DNA of 64,000 nucleotides. Source: Paenibacillus sp. PK3_47 (lineage in GTDB: Bacteria > Bacillota > Bacilli > Paenibacillales > Paenibacillaceae). The translations under genes were made by a program, and so were the position numbers. Below, one piece after another: positions 27,004-36,775 of the stretch (its first letter is position 1; the number at the start of each line of letters is the position of its first letter). Location: positions 3,782,001-3,846,000 of the forward strand of contig NZ_CP026029.1 in NCBI RefSeq assembly GCF_023520895.1. Direction: 5' to 3'. The notes below the pieces were generated by a model. The model was not told the origin of the DNA. It did not search any database and saw nothing but the letters and a program-made list of their open reading frames with translations.

Positions 27004-27773
27004 ATCAAGTGAACATGTTCGATGTCAATTTCGATAATTATGATTTCATGGATCTGCTTGAATATATCGACAAAACCATCAGGGAGAGGAACCAGTCCTA
27101 TATCCTGACCTGCAATGTCGATCATGTCATCAAGCTGCGCAAGGACAAAGAGTTTCAAACCGTATATTCGGAAGCAGGCGCCGTAGTAGCGGATGGTATG
27201 CCGCTGATCTGGGCTTCAAAGATGCTTGGCAAGCCGCTCAAACAAAAGGTATCCGGCGCGGATCTTTTTCACCGCCTGGGCGATGCCTTCGAGGAAAGGA
27301 AGTACCGGCTGTTCTTCCTGGGCTCTGCGGAGGGTGTGCCTGAGAAGGCGACCCAGAATCTTAAAGCGTCTTATCCCGGCATGAACATCGTCGGCTGTTA
27401 TTCTCCTTCCTATGGCTTCGAGCACAATGAGGAAGAGAATAAACGGATCATTGAGATGCTGAATGAGAGCCGGCCGGATATCGTGTTCGTGGGCGTGGGA
27501 GCGCCCAAGCAGGAAAAATGGATTTACCGTCACTACAATTCATACCGGGCACCGATTTCGATTGGTGTCGGCGCAACCTTTGACTTTCTCTCGGGCTCTG
27601 TCAAACGGGCACCTGATTTCATGCAGAAAACAGGGCTTGAATGGTTCTGGCGGCTCAGCCAGGAACCGGGCCGGCTGTGGAAAAGATACCTTGTCGATGA
27701 TGCCCAGTTTCTGGTGCTGCTGCTCAAGGAGCTCCGAAAACGGGAGAAGGTCAAGGGAGGAAGCCTTGAATAA
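27000..27773 (+). CDS. WecG/TagA/CpsF family glycosyltransferase
   Basis: 257 residues. Family motifs: T-C-N-V-D-H-V, V-V-A-D-G-M-P-L-I-W-A-S, K-V-S-G-A-D-L-F and G-V-G-A-P-K-Q-E-K-W-I. GT26 enzymes transfer N-acetylmannosamine, N-acetylmannosaminuronate or glucose to a lipid-linked acceptor, commonly as the second sugar. The ATG at 27000 is used: it overlaps the preceding stop (ATGA) and fits the family N-terminus. Confidence 0.94.
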   Translation: MNQVNMFDVNFDNYDFMDLLEYIDKTIRERNQSYILTCNVDHVIKLRKDKEFQTVYSEAGAVVADGMPLIWASKMLGKPLKQKVSGADLFHRLGDAFEERKYRLFFLGSAEGVPEKATQNLKASYPGMNIVGCYSPSYGFEHNEEENKRIIEMLNESRPDIVFVGVGAPKQEKWIYRHYNSYRAPISIGVGATFDFLSGSVKRAPDFMQKTGLEWFWRLSQEPGRLWKRYLVDDAQFLVLLLKELRKREKVKGGSLE

Positions 27774-27870
27774 ACGTACTTTGCAGTAACCGGGGGAGGA
27801 TCACCGTGATGACGAGGCCTTCCTTGTCCGTAATACGTAATGCTGATGGCCCTGAGGCGGAGGTGGGAAG

Positions 27871-29370
27871 ATGAAGATGATGAGCCAGAATGACAGCGGC
27901 CTGACGCTGCCATCCCTCACAACCGTGAGATCAGGGATGATGATGATGTTACTGTGTGCTGCTGCCCTGGGGCTTCCGCTGATGATCGGCTTTGCCAGCG
28001 CCCATCTCAGTGCCTCGAACAGCCTGCAGGGTGTAATTCTGGCAGGCGTGCTGTTCCCGGCCCTTGTGCTGGCACTGCTGAAACCCAAACAGCTGGTAGC
28101 CTATACTCTGCTGATCTGGGCAGTGGCTCCGGAGCTTCGCCGCATTGCCGACTGGTCGGAAGGGGTATATCACTCCGTATCGCTGCTCAGTCTTGCGCCG
28201 CTGCTGACCGGTGCTACGCTGGCGATTCCGGTGCTGAAGGAGATCCACAAAATCAAGAAATCCTACACCCGGATTATCATGCTGTTCGCGGTGGCTCTGG
28301 CCTACGGTACGCTGATCGGTTTGGCAAAGAACGGCGTAGGCTCCGTGTACGATCTGGCGAACTACATCGTTCCGCTTCTGCTGCTTCCATTCTTTGCGGT
28401 GATCCGGTTCAAGCCGAAGGATATTGACCGCCTGCTGTACTCCTTTGCCAATATCGCCGTACTCGTAGCCATCTACGGAATTATCCAGTATCTGACCGTT
28501 CCGCCATGGGATGCTTTCTGGATGAGAAATGCAGATATGATCTCCATCGGAACGCCTTATCCTCTGGAAGTCCGGGTCTTCTCCACACTGAACTCTCCGG
28601 GTCCGGCAGCGACCTTTCTCGTATTTGCACTGGTGCCGATGATTCTGGAGAAAAGATGGCAGGGAACGCTGCGCTGGCTCGGTGTCCTGCTTGTCGTGAT
28701 CTGTCTGCTTACCACGCTGGTGCGTTCCGCCTGGCTGGTTATGCTGGTCATGCTGCTGGTATACATCGCTTCCTCTCCCTCCAAGGGAAAATGGAAGTCA
28801 CTGCTTCAGCTTGTGTTTGTAGCAGCCGCGCTGTTCCTGATTGTACCCAAGCTGCCGGGGGCGGAGGGGATCGTTGCACGGATGGAGACACTGACCTCCG
28901 TCCAGGAAGACCACTCCTATAACGAACGGCTCAGCTTATGGCAGAACATGCTGCCGATGGTAGCGTCCAATCCGGTCGGAGAGGGCATCGGAAGCGTAGG
29001 GCGGGGGACGAAGCTTGGCAACGGCGGTGAGCTTGGAGAATACGGCAACATGGATAATGGCATCATCGCGCTGCTGCTTACCTTCGGGGTACTCGGCGCT
29101 GCGTTCTTCTTCTCGGCACTGGGTGTAGTCATTAAGCAAATCATCGCGCGGGTAACCCGCAAAAATGTATTTCAGCCTTATGTCCGGCTGTCGCTGGCGG
29201 CATGGATGGGGGCAGTCATCAGTCTCGTGTCAGACAATGGCTTCCCGGGCCTGAAAGGTTACCTCGTATGGATGCTGATCGGCCTCGGCCTCGGCGCAAA
29301 AGAGATTATTGATAGCAGAAAGAAGGGAACACCGCATGCAGCAGTTGAACGCGAAGTCACCTCCCATTAG
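27871..29370 (+). CDS. O-antigen polymerase/ligase-like membrane protein (Wzy candidate 2)
   Basis: 499 residues, about 12 membrane helices. The Wzy_C pattern is seen in L-T-T-L-V-R-S-A-W-L-V and in the outside loop E-R-L-S-L-W-Q-N followed by N-P-V-G-E-G-I-G-S-V-G-R-G-T. GGAGGTGGGAAG precedes the ATG. Separated from the upstream gene by 97 bp with no visible promoter. It overlaps the flippase gene by 35 bp. Role as polymerase or ligase cannot be separated from the paralogue at 25657. Confidence 0.87.
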   Translation: MKMMSQNDSGLTLPSLTTVRSGMMMMLLCAAALGLPLMIGFASAHLSASNSLQGVILAGVLFPALVLALLKPKQLVAYTLLIWAVAPELRRIADWSEGVYHSVSLLSLAPLLTGATLAIPVLKEIHKIKKSYTRIIMLFAVALAYGTLIGLAKNGVGSVYDLANYIVPLLLLPFFAVIRFKPKDIDRLLYSFANIAVLVAIYGIIQYLTVPPWDAFWMRNADMISIGTPYPLEVRVFSTLNSPGPAATFLVFALVPMILEKRWQGTLRWLGVLLVVICLLTTLVRSAWLVMLVMLLVYIASSPSKGKWKSLLQLVFVAAALFLIVPKLPGAEGIVARMETLTSVQEDHSYNERLSLWQNMLPMVASNPVGEGIGSVGRGTKLGNGGELGEYGNMDNGIIALLLTFGVLGAAFFFSALGVVIKQIIARVTRKNVFQPYVRLSLAAWMGAVISLVSDNGFPGLKGYLVWMLIGLGLGAKEIIDSRKKGTPHAAVEREVTSH

Positions 29371-30721
29371 CTCGTTCTGGTCTACGCTCAAACGGTTTAC
29401 AAAGAGCAAGGACAACAGCTCAGCCGCCGTGAAAACCATGTTCGTGAGCGTGCTGATCCTGCTGGTCAATATGCTGACCGGCGTGCTGACCGCCCGGTAT
29501 CTCGGGCCGACAGGACGCGGTGAACAGACAGCTATGGTGAACTGGTCACAGTTTCTGGCGTTCAGTATGAGCTTTGGTATTCCTTCGGCGCTGATCTACA
29601 ATGCCAAGAAGAATCCGGCTGAGGCCGGGGTACTGTACCGGGTGGCGCTGATGATCGGCCTGTGCTTCGGCCTCATAGCCATGACGCTCGGGATCCTGAT
29701 TCTTCCCCAGTGGCTGAGCGCCTTCAGCCCCGAGGTAGTCACCTTTGCCCAGTGGTCAATGATTCTGTGTCCGCTGATCGTGGTCTCGCAGATCAACAAT
29801 GCGGCCTTTCAGTTCAGAGGCGATTACAGAACCTTCAATCTGCAGCGGTATCTCACACCTACGCTGACACTGGTGGGCATCGGGCTGCTGATTCTGACAG
29901 GAACGCTCACTCCATATACTACGGCGCTGGCATACCTTGTACCTTCGGTGCCGCTGTTCATCGGAATGACGATCTGGCTGCTCCGGACCTACCGGGTGAA
30001 GATGAAGGATGCTTACCTGAATTTCAAAAGATTGTTCACCTACGGACTCGGCTCGTACGGAAATGATCTGCTCGGCCAGTTCTCCACCTATATCGACCAG
30101 ATCATCATCGCCGGCCTGCTTCGTCCGGCAGATCTCGGGCTCTATGCAGTAGCGGTGAGCCTGTCGCGGATGGTTAACTTCTTCTCGAACTCGATCACAG
30201 TGGTCCTCTTCCCGAAGGCTTCCGAGCTGTCGAAGGACGAAGCGGTCAGCCTTACCTTTAAGGCGTTCCGGATCAGCACAACCTGCACCATGCTTGGCGC
30301 GGTGTTCCTGATGCTGGTAGCTCCTTTAGTCATTCCGCTGCTGTACGGCAAGGAGTTCAATACCGCGCTAACGGTATTCCGGCTGCTGCTGCTGGAAGTG
30401 ACAATCAGCGGGGGGACACTGATTCTGGCCCAGGTATTCATGGCACTCGGCAAACCGAAGTTCGTCTCGATCCTTCAGCTGGTCGGTCTGATCCTGGTGG
30501 TCCCGCTACTGTTCGTACTGGTTCCGAAGTTCGGATTGTTCGGAGCAGGCATGGCAATGCTCTCATCAGCAGCACTGCGATTCCTGTTCATTATCCTTAA
30601 TATCAAGTACAACCTGAAAGTAAAACTGCCCCGCCTGATTATCAACAGTCAGGACATAGCATGGATGAAGACGACGATGAATTCTTATATCCGCAAAAAA
30701 CCTGCGGATACGCAGAGCTAG
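29336..30721 (+). CDS. Polysaccharide flippase (Wzx, MOP superfamily)
   Basis: 461 residues, 12-14 membrane helices. The first helix region N-M-L-T-G-V-L-T-A-R-Y-L-G-P-T-G-R-G is typical of Wzx/RfbX proteins; a middle segment has Y-I-D-Q-I-I-I-A-G-L-L. Flips undecaprenyl-linked repeat units across the membrane. ATG 29336 is chosen (GAAGGGAAC upstream), giving a 35-bp overlap with the preceding gene. A 225-bp gap with a structured repeat follows. Confidence 0.92.
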   Translation: MQQLNAKSPPISSFWSTLKRFTKSKDNSSAAVKTMFVSVLILLVNMLTGVLTARYLGPTGRGEQTAMVNWSQFLAFSMSFGIPSALIYNAKKNPAEAGVLYRVALMIGLCFGLIAMTLGILILPQWLSAFSPEVVTFAQWSMILCPLIVVSQINNAAFQFRGDYRTFNLQRYLTPTLTLVGIGLLILTGTLTPYTTALAYLVPSVPLFIGMTIWLLRTYRVKMKDAYLNFKRLFTYGLGSYGNDLLGQFSTYIDQIIIAGLLRPADLGLYAVAVSLSRMVNFFSNSITVVLFPKASELSKDEAVSLTFKAFRISTTCTMLGAVFLMLVAPLVIPLLYGKEFNTALTVFRLLLLEVTISGGTLILAQVFMALGKPKFVSILQLVGLILVVPLLFVLVPKFGLFGAGMAMLSSAALRFLFIILNIKYNLKVKLPRLIINSQDIAWMKTTMNSYIRKKPADTQS

Positions 30722-30782
30722 CGAGCGAGGTACTACGTGAGCAGCTCTACTGCTAAATAAAATTGGACGATGTTAGCTGAAA

Positions 30783-30905
30783 GTAGAGAAAATTTGGAGC
30801 TGTAGAAGCGTTAGCGTTCGCCTTTGTCTTCCGATTTCAACCGCAGACTGCGGTTTAATCAGAGAAATCGGAAGACAACAGCGATCGGAAGCCCAAATGT
30901 TTCTC
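30783..30905 (+). repeat. Structured intergenic repeat, copy 1
   Basis: A perfect 15-bp stem (30824-30838 with 30864-30878) encloses an inner hairpin AACCGC/GCGGTT. The flanks G-G-A-G-C-T-G-T-A-G-A-A-G-C-G and the 3' phrase CAACAGCG..CGGAAG.CCAAA recur at 36776-36935. It ends about 40 bp before the next gene's start. Confidence 0.8.
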
Positions 30906-30946
30906 GGATTGAAGCACACATCGGACTGCACAAGGAGGAAACCTTC

Positions 30947-31810
30947 ATGGAATCAGTGACAAGCGTGCTTGGCGGCCCGGGCAGCTATCCGATCTCGGCT
31001 GTGATCATTGCCCAGGATGACGAAGTTCGTATATCCAAGGCAATTCAATCCTGCAGGCTCTTCGCCGATGAGGTTGTAGTAATCGACGGAGGCAGCAAGG
31101 ACGGGACGGTGCAGCTTGCGGAAAGCCTGAATTGCCGGGTATACGTCAACCCATGGCCCGGATACGCAAAGCAAAGAGAATTCGGAGTGGAACGCGCCGT
31201 CCATGATTGGGTCTTCCTGATTGATACGGATGAAGTGGTCAGCGAAGAGCTGGCCCGGGATATTCTTGAGCGCAAGCCGGCGCTGACCGACAGGGCAGTA
31301 GCTTACTCGCTTTACCGGATCGGTGATTTTCTCGGGAGATGGCTGGATAAGGGCGAATACCTCGTGCGGCTGTATAACCGCAAGGAGTACAGCATCCGCG
31401 ACTCCCTCGTGCATGAAATACCTGAGGTTGCGGAAGACAAGACGGTCCGGCTGAACGGGACGCTCTGGCACCAGGGCTTCCGCAGCATCAATGACCATGT
31501 GGCCCGCTTTAATAAATACACCGATCTGGAAGCCCAGACCGCTTATGCCAGCGGCAAGCCGTTCAAGCTCAGAAACCTGCTGCTGCGGCCGCCGGCGCGT
31601 TTTGTACAGAAATATTTTGTGCACGGCCTGTTCAAGAAAGGCATCTCGGGATTTGCGGTATCCGTATTCTGGGTGATGTATGAATTCATGGTCGGCTTCA
31701 AGCATTATGAATTGAACAGCTCCGGCAAGCTGGCCCAGCATAACGCCAAGGGTCAGGGGCAAACCGGTAAAGAAAATAACAAGGGGGAGAGAAGTTATGC
31801 CGTACAGTGA
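30947..31810 (+). CDS. Glycosyltransferase family 2 (WaaE/KdtX-like)
   Basis: 287 residues. GT-A core: I-S-A-V-I-I-A-Q-D-D-E, V-V-I-D-G-G-S-K-D-G-T and I-D-T-D-E-V (metal site), then a conserved L-V-H-E-I-P and W-H-Q-G-F-R region seen in WaaE-like enzymes, ending in an amphipathic tail that may bind the membrane. The open frame reaches upstream to 30824 inside the repeat; the ATG at 30947 with AAGGAGG is the credible start. Overlaps the next gene by 14 bp. Confidence 0.9.
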   Translation: MESVTSVLGGPGSYPISAVIIAQDDEVRISKAIQSCRLFADEVVVIDGGSKDGTVQLAESLNCRVYVNPWPGYAKQREFGVERAVHDWVFLIDTDEVVSEELARDILERKPALTDRAVAYSLYRIGDFLGRWLDKGEYLVRLYNRKEYSIRDSLVHEIPEVAEDKTVRLNGTLWHQGFRSINDHVARFNKYTDLEAQTAYASGKPFKLRNLLLRPPARFVQKYFVHGLFKKGISGFAVSVFWVMYEFMVGFKHYELNSSGKLAQHNAKGQGQTGKENNKGERSYAVQ

Positions 31811-32990
31811 CGGATTGAACATTATGACGACCGGCCTCAGCTGGCCGTCGCTGCAGCCCGGCGGGCTCAATACGTATTTCAAATCCGTATCCGAGCAGCT
31901 CTCCCTGCGCAACCAGGTGCATGCGCTGATCTGCAGTCAGGAGACGCCGGATACACCGAAAGAACTGATTATCCACAACGCCGGTGACCCGAAGGAATCG
32001 ATCTTTAAGCGCAGGGATGCCTTCCAGCGCAAGGCAGCGGATCTGATGGGCAGCGGCAGCGGACGGATTGATATTCTGTACACCCACTTTGCACCGTATG
32101 GCGTCGGGCCGGCGATTGAAGCGAAGAAGCGGGGAATTCCGGTGATCATGACCTTTCATGGTCCCTGGAATGAGGAGATGAAGATCGAAGGCCAGGGCAT
32201 CAAGCACCGGGTCAAGACAACGATCGCCAAATCGATTGAACGCAAAGCCTACAAGCTGGCGGACAAATTCATTGTCCTCAGCGAGTTCTTCCGCGATATG
32301 CTCCATGATCTGCACGGTGTACCGCTGCACAAGATCATCGTGATTCCGGGAGCAGCCAATGTGGAGCGGTTTACACCGGCCAGCAACCGGCTGGCGATCC
32401 GCCGGACGCTGAATCTGCCGGAAGGGGCAACTACAGTGCTGACTGTACGGCGGCTTATGAACCGCATGGGCCTGCTGCAGCTGCTGGAAGCCTGGAAGCA
32501 GGTAAGCGAGCGGTTCCCGAACGCGATTCTGCTCATAGGCGGCAAAGGCCCGCTGCGCGGTGAGCTTGAAACCCGGATTGCCGACTACGGTCTCACAGGC
32601 AAGGTAAGGCTGCTCGGTTATATTCCGGACCACCAGCTCGCTTCCTATTATCAGGCGGCTGATATGTTCGTAGTTCCGTCACAGGCGCTGGAGGGCTTTG
32701 GACTGATTACGGTCGAAGCGCTGGCTACCGGACTTCCGGTAATGGCTACCCCGGTCGGCGGGAACAAGGAGATTCTGCAGAAGTTCCGCCCGGAGCTGCT
32801 GTTCAAAGGTTCCACCAGTGAGGATATGGCCGAAGGCATGATTCATATGCTTAGCAACCGCAAGCTGCTGCCCGGCCGGGACGAGTGCAGAAATCATGTG
32901 CTTGAGAAATACACCTGGCAGCATGTGGGCGATCAAGTGGAATCCGTGTTCCTCGAAACCTTGGGAAAGGGTGTGGCCGCAGGATGCTAA
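31797..32990 (+). CDS. Glycosyltransferase family 4 (GT-B)
   Basis: 397 residues. The N-terminal acceptor domain begins L-N-I-M-T-T-G-L-S-W-P and has G-G-L-N-T-Y; the C-terminal donor domain shows V-P-S-Q-A-L-E-G-F-G-L-I-T-V-E-A-L-A-T-G-L-P-V, the EX7E motif of GT4. Retaining transferase, probably using a nucleotide sugar such as GDP-mannose or UDP-glucose. Embedded in the EPS operon by overlaps at both ends. Confidence 0.93.
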   Translation: MPYSDGLNIMTTGLSWPSLQPGGLNTYFKSVSEQLSLRNQVHALICSQETPDTPKELIIHNAGDPKESIFKRRDAFQRKAADLMGSGSGRIDILYTHFAPYGVGPAIEAKKRGIPVIMTFHGPWNEEMKIEGQGIKHRVKTTIAKSIERKAYKLADKFIVLSEFFRDMLHDLHGVPLHKIIVIPGAANVERFTPASNRLAIRRTLNLPEGATTVLTVRRLMNRMGLLQLLEAWKQVSERFPNAILLIGGKGPLRGELETRIADYGLTGKVRLLGYIPDHQLASYYQAADMFVVPSQALEGFGLITVEALATGLPVMATPVGGNKEILQKFRPELLFKGSTSEDMAEGMIHMLSNRKLLPGRDECRNHVLEKYTWQHVGDQVESVFLETLGKGVAAGC

Positions 32991-34126
32991 AAGTCGCTTA
33001 TATCGATCACACCGCCAAGTGGAGCGGCGGAGAGGTGGCGCTGTTCAACATCCTCACGAATATCGGCGAGCACATTCAGCCGCTGGTCATTCTGGCAGAG
33101 GAAGGCGCACTTGCTGACCGCCTGCGGGAAAGAGGCATTGACGTCCGCATCATCCCGCTCGACGAGAGCATCCGCAGCCGCGGACGGAATGCCGTCAACC
33201 TCGGCGCACCGGCTGCAGCAGTCAAGCTGCTGGCCTACGGGCGCAAGCTGGCTCCGCTGCTGAAGCAGGAAAAGGTGGATTGTGTGCACACCAATTCCCT
33301 GAAATCCGCTTTTTACGGCGCGGTTGCCGCCAAAAAAGCAGGTGTGCCGCTGATCTGGCACATCCGGGATCATATCGGTGCCCCGTATCTTAAGCCGGTG
33401 GTTGCCAAAGTGATCCGGCTGCTGTCCCGCCTGCTGCCGAACGGCGTCATTGCCAATTCGCACTCTACACTGAACGCCCTGGAGCTGCCGCGTACCAAGA
33501 AAACGCTGGTCGTCTACTCCGCCTTTGCCAAAGCGATCGGTGAAGGCCTGGCGAAACGGGAATCGCAGAAGGACTTCAACGTCCTGCTGGTGGGTCGGCT
33601 GGCACACTGGAAAGGCCAGCATGTCGTGCTGGAAGCAGCCAAAGCCTTCAAGAATGACCCGCGGGTGAAATTCTGGCTGGCCGGTGACGCCCTGTTCGGT
33701 GAAGAGGAATACAAACAAGAGTTAATTCAGACAATGCAGCAGAATGAGCTTACCAATGTCAGTCTGCTGGGTCATGTGGATGATATACAAGGACTAATGA
33801 GTAACGCCGATTTGCTGATACACACTTCGATTACACCCGAGCCGTTCGGCCAGGTTATCGTCGAAGGCATGGCGGCTGGACTTCCGGTAATTGCCTCCAA
33901 TGAAGGCGGACCGGTGGAGATTGTGGTTCCCGGTGTAACGGGGCTGCTGATCCAGCCTGGAGACCCTGTCGTACTTGCAGATTCCATCACCTGGATGCTG
34001 AACCATCCCGAAGAGCGAAGACGGATGGCAGACAGTGGAATGAAACGGGTGAAAGAGCATTTTGTCATCGAGAACACGGTCAAGGACATCGTCGACTACT
34101 ACAAAGGTTTGCTCGCGGCTACCTGA
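32984..34126 (+). CDS. Glycosyltransferase family 4 (GT-B)
   Basis: 380 residues; acceptor domain with W-S-G-G-E-V-A-L-F-N, donor domain with H-T-S-I-T-P-E-P-F-G-Q-V-I-V-E-G-M-A-A-G-L-P (EX7E motif). The ATG lies inside the preceding gene (7-bp overlap), indicating translational coupling. Adds another residue to the EPS repeat unit; donor unknown. Confidence 0.93.
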   Translation: MLKVAYIDHTAKWSGGEVALFNILTNIGEHIQPLVILAEEGALADRLRERGIDVRIIPLDESIRSRGRNAVNLGAPAAAVKLLAYGRKLAPLLKQEKVDCVHTNSLKSAFYGAVAAKKAGVPLIWHIRDHIGAPYLKPVVAKVIRLLSRLLPNGVIANSHSTLNALELPRTKKTLVVYSAFAKAIGEGLAKRESQKDFNVLLVGRLAHWKGQHVVLEAAKAFKNDPRVKFWLAGDALFGEEEYKQELIQTMQQNELTNVSLLGHVDDIQGLMSNADLLIHTSITPEPFGQVIVEGMAAGLPVIASNEGGPVEIVVPGVTGLLIQPGDPVVLADSITWMLNHPEERRRMADSGMKRVKEHFVIENTVKDIVDYYKGLLAAT

Positions 34127-34225
34127 GTGTTCTGCGGACAACATGTAATGCTCGAACCGGGACCGTTACATCCATATGTTCACTGTTAGATGATGCTGCT
34201 CCATAAAACTTTGAGGATGATTCAC

Positions 34226-35326
34226 ATGAAAATAGCGATAGCGCACGATTACTTAATCCAAATGGGCGGGGCGGAACGGGTGGTGGAGGTATTCCACCAT
34301 ATGTATCCGGATGCTCCGATCTTCACAACGGTTTTTAACGGAAGCCAGTTGACCGACAACCTCAAAGATGCGGATATCCGGGCCTCCTGGCTGCAAAAAA
34401 TTCCGGGAGTGAAGGCCAATTTTAAAGGGGTGCTGCCGCTTTATCCCATGGCCATCCGTGATCTGGACTTTCGCGGGTATGATATCGTCCTGAGTTCCAG
34501 CAGTGCTTTTATGAAAAGCATACAAGTGCCCGAATCCACATTTCATCTGTGCTACTGTCATACGCCCATGCGGTTTGCCTGGGATTATGACACTTACATG
34601 GAGCGGCAGTCCAACTCCGGATTATTCAAAAGACTGCTCAAGGTATACATGCAGCGCCTGAAAACCTGGGATCAGCGGACATCAAAAAATGTGAACCAGT
34701 TCGTAGCCAACTCTTCCGTTGTAAAAACCCGGATTCAGAACTACTACCACCGGGATGCCGATGTGATATTCCCACCGATCAACACCGCACGCTTCAGCAG
34801 CTCCAGCTCCATCGGAGATTACTACCTGATCGTTTCCCGGCTCGTGTCCTACAAGCGGATCGATCTTGCGGTCGAAGCGTTCAACCGGAACGGACTCAAG
34901 CTGTACATTGTCGGTGACGGGCCGGACCGCAAACGTCTGGAAGGCATGGCTAAGGGGAATGTTTCCTTCCTGGGCCGTCTGCAGGATGAAGAGGTTACAG
35001 GCCTGATGTCCAAGTGCCGGGCGTTTATTTTTCCGGGAGAAGAGGATTTCGGTATTACACCGCTGGAGGCGAATGCTGCAGGCAGACCGGTCATTGCTTA
35101 TCAGGCCGGAGGAGCGCTGGATACAATTGTCCCTTATGTCAACGGCGTATTTTTCCGCAGACAGGAAGTTGATGATTTGCTGAAGGCCATCTACGAAGTG
35201 GAATCCTATGCATGGGATGTTGGCCAGATCATGGGCCATGCGCGCAAATTCGATGAACAGGCGTTTATGGTTCAGTTCAAGCAGTATGTAGAACAGGCCT
35301 ACGTCAATTTTCTTAAAGGAGGATGA
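34226..35326 (+). CDS. Glycosyltransferase family 4 (GT-B)
   Basis: 366 residues. Begins M-K-I-A-I-A-H-D-Y-L-I-Q-M-G-G-A-E-R-V-V; the donor half has V-S-R-L-V-S-Y-K-R-I-D and F-P-G-E-E-D-F-G-I-T-P-L-E-A-N-A-A-G-R-P-V. The pattern is that of mannosyltransferases of the WbaZ type, which fits the GDP-mannose enzyme encoded nearby, but the donor is an inference. The frame opens at 34190; ATG 34226 is preferred because GAGG lies upstream and it matches the family N-terminus. Four bases separate it from ugd. Confidence 0.91.
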   Translation: MKIAIAHDYLIQMGGAERVVEVFHHMYPDAPIFTTVFNGSQLTDNLKDADIRASWLQKIPGVKANFKGVLPLYPMAIRDLDFRGYDIVLSSSSAFMKSIQVPESTFHLCYCHTPMRFAWDYDTYMERQSNSGLFKRLLKVYMQRLKTWDQRTSKNVNQFVANSSVVKTRIQNYYHRDADVIFPPINTARFSSSSSIGDYYLIVSRLVSYKRIDLAVEAFNRNGLKLYIVGDGPDRKRLEGMAKGNVSFLGRLQDEEVTGLMSKCRAFIFPGEEDFGITPLEANAAGRPVIAYQAGGALDTIVPYVNGVFFRRQEVDDLLKAIYEVESYAWDVGQIMGHARKFDEQAFMVQFKQYVEQAYVNFLKGG

Positions 35327-35330
35327 TTGT

Positions 35331-36671
35331 ATGAAGCTCACAGTAATCGGTACCGGCTATGTCGGTCTTGTATCTGGCGTATGCTTTACACTTAACGGAA
35401 ATCATGTCATCTGCGTGGATAAGGATGAGGAGAAAATCAGCAAACTGAACCGGATGGAATCTCCTATCTACGAACCGGGCATTGAGGCGCTCATCGAAAT
35501 GAATCTCCGCGAGGGCAGATTGTCCTTCTCTTCGGATCTTCAGGAATCGGTCCGCCGTTCAGATATTATTATTCTCGCTGTAGGCACACCTTCTCTGCCG
35601 GGCGGAGAAGCGGATCTCCGGTATATCGAAGGTGCAGCCACCGAAATCGCCCAGGCGATGGAAGGCTACAAAATCATTATGACCAAGTCCACCGTACCGG
35701 TCGGCACGAACGAGAAAATCCGGAATATCATCGCCTCGCATACGAATCATCCGTTTGATATCGTATCCGCCCCCGAATTTTTGCGCGAAGGCTCCGCCAT
35801 CCGCGATACCCTTCATCCCGACCGGATCGTCATCGGACTCGATAATCCGCAGCTTGAACCAACCATGCGCCAGCTTCATCAGGGCTTCACGGAGAATGTT
35901 TTTGTTACGGATATCCGCAGTGCGGAGATGATCAAATACGCGTCTAACGCTTTCCTGGCGACAAAGATCTCCTTCATCAACGAGATCGCCAACATTTGTG
36001 AAAAAGTAGGAGCTGATGTTACCGAGGTCGCGGAAGGCATGGGGATGGACCGTAGAATCGGTTCTTCATTCCTGCAGGCCGGTATCGGTTACGGAGGCTC
36101 CTGTTTCCCGAAAGATACCAATGCGCTGATTCAGATTGCCGGCAACGTGGACTATGAGTTCAAGCTGCTGAAATCCGTAGTCGAAGTAAATAAAGACCAG
36201 CGCTTCATGATTATCTCCAAGCTGCATGAATCCCTCGGCAGCCTCCGCGGTGCGGTGATCGGAATCTGGGGTCTGGCCTTCAAGCCGAACACCGATGATG
36301 TCCGGGAAGCACCGGCCCGCGAAATTGTCGAGGCATTGGTCGCCGAAGGCGCTGTTGTAAAACTGTATGATCCGATTGCCGCTGATAACTTCAGATCGCA
36401 GTATGATCATCCGCAGCTCCGCTGGTGCAGCCTGCCGGAAGAGGCGGCTGAAGGCAGTGACGCCATCTGCCTTCTGACCGACTGGAGCCTGTTCAAGGAA
36501 ATTGACCTCCACAGGCTGGCAGACGGTATGCGCCGCCAGGTGCTGATCGACGGCCGCAACGTCTATTCCAAGGAGCAGATCGAAGGCACGGGCCTGGAGT
36601 ATCACTCCGTGGGACGCCCGCAAATGGGCGGCCTCAGCGGCTATTCGCCTAGTGTGGCCGGCGCGGTCTAA
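35331..36671 (+). CDS. ugd: UDP-glucose 6-dehydrogenase
   Basis: Oxidises UDP-glucose to UDP-glucuronate with two NAD. 446 residues; Rossmann loop V-I-G-T-G-Y-V-G-L-V at the N-terminus, catalytic cysteine C258 in G-G-S-C-F-P-K-D-T, and the C-terminal UDP-binding domain with W-G-L-A-F-K-P-N-T-D-D. Close to the TuaD/TviB family. GGAGG lies 8 nt before the ATG and the upstream stop is four bases away. Supplies an acidic sugar for the polymer. Confidence 0.96.
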   Translation: MKLTVIGTGYVGLVSGVCFTLNGNHVICVDKDEEKISKLNRMESPIYEPGIEALIEMNLREGRLSFSSDLQESVRRSDIIILAVGTPSLPGGEADLRYIEGAATEIAQAMEGYKIIMTKSTVPVGTNEKIRNIIASHTNHPFDIVSAPEFLREGSAIRDTLHPDRIVIGLDNPQLEPTMRQLHQGFTENVFVTDIRSAEMIKYASNAFLATKISFINEIANICEKVGADVTEVAEGMGMDRRIGSSFLQAGIGYGGSCFPKDTNALIQIAGNVDYEFKLLKSVVEVNKDQRFMIISKLHESLGSLRGAVIGIWGLAFKPNTDDVREAPAREIVEALVAEGAVVKLYDPIAADNFRSQYDHPQLRWCSLPEEAAEGSDAICLLTDWSLFKEIDLHRLADGMRRQVLIDGRNVYSKEQIEGTGLEYHSVGRPQMGGLSGYSPSVAGAV

Positions 36672-36775
36672 GAGATCTTGATCTTGCTGCCGCACAACCA
36701 AGCGGCAATAGCCGGATCTTTAGCAGGGAGCTCTACCTGCGTCTAATGCTAAAAGCTAACCTGTTGTACAGGAAC

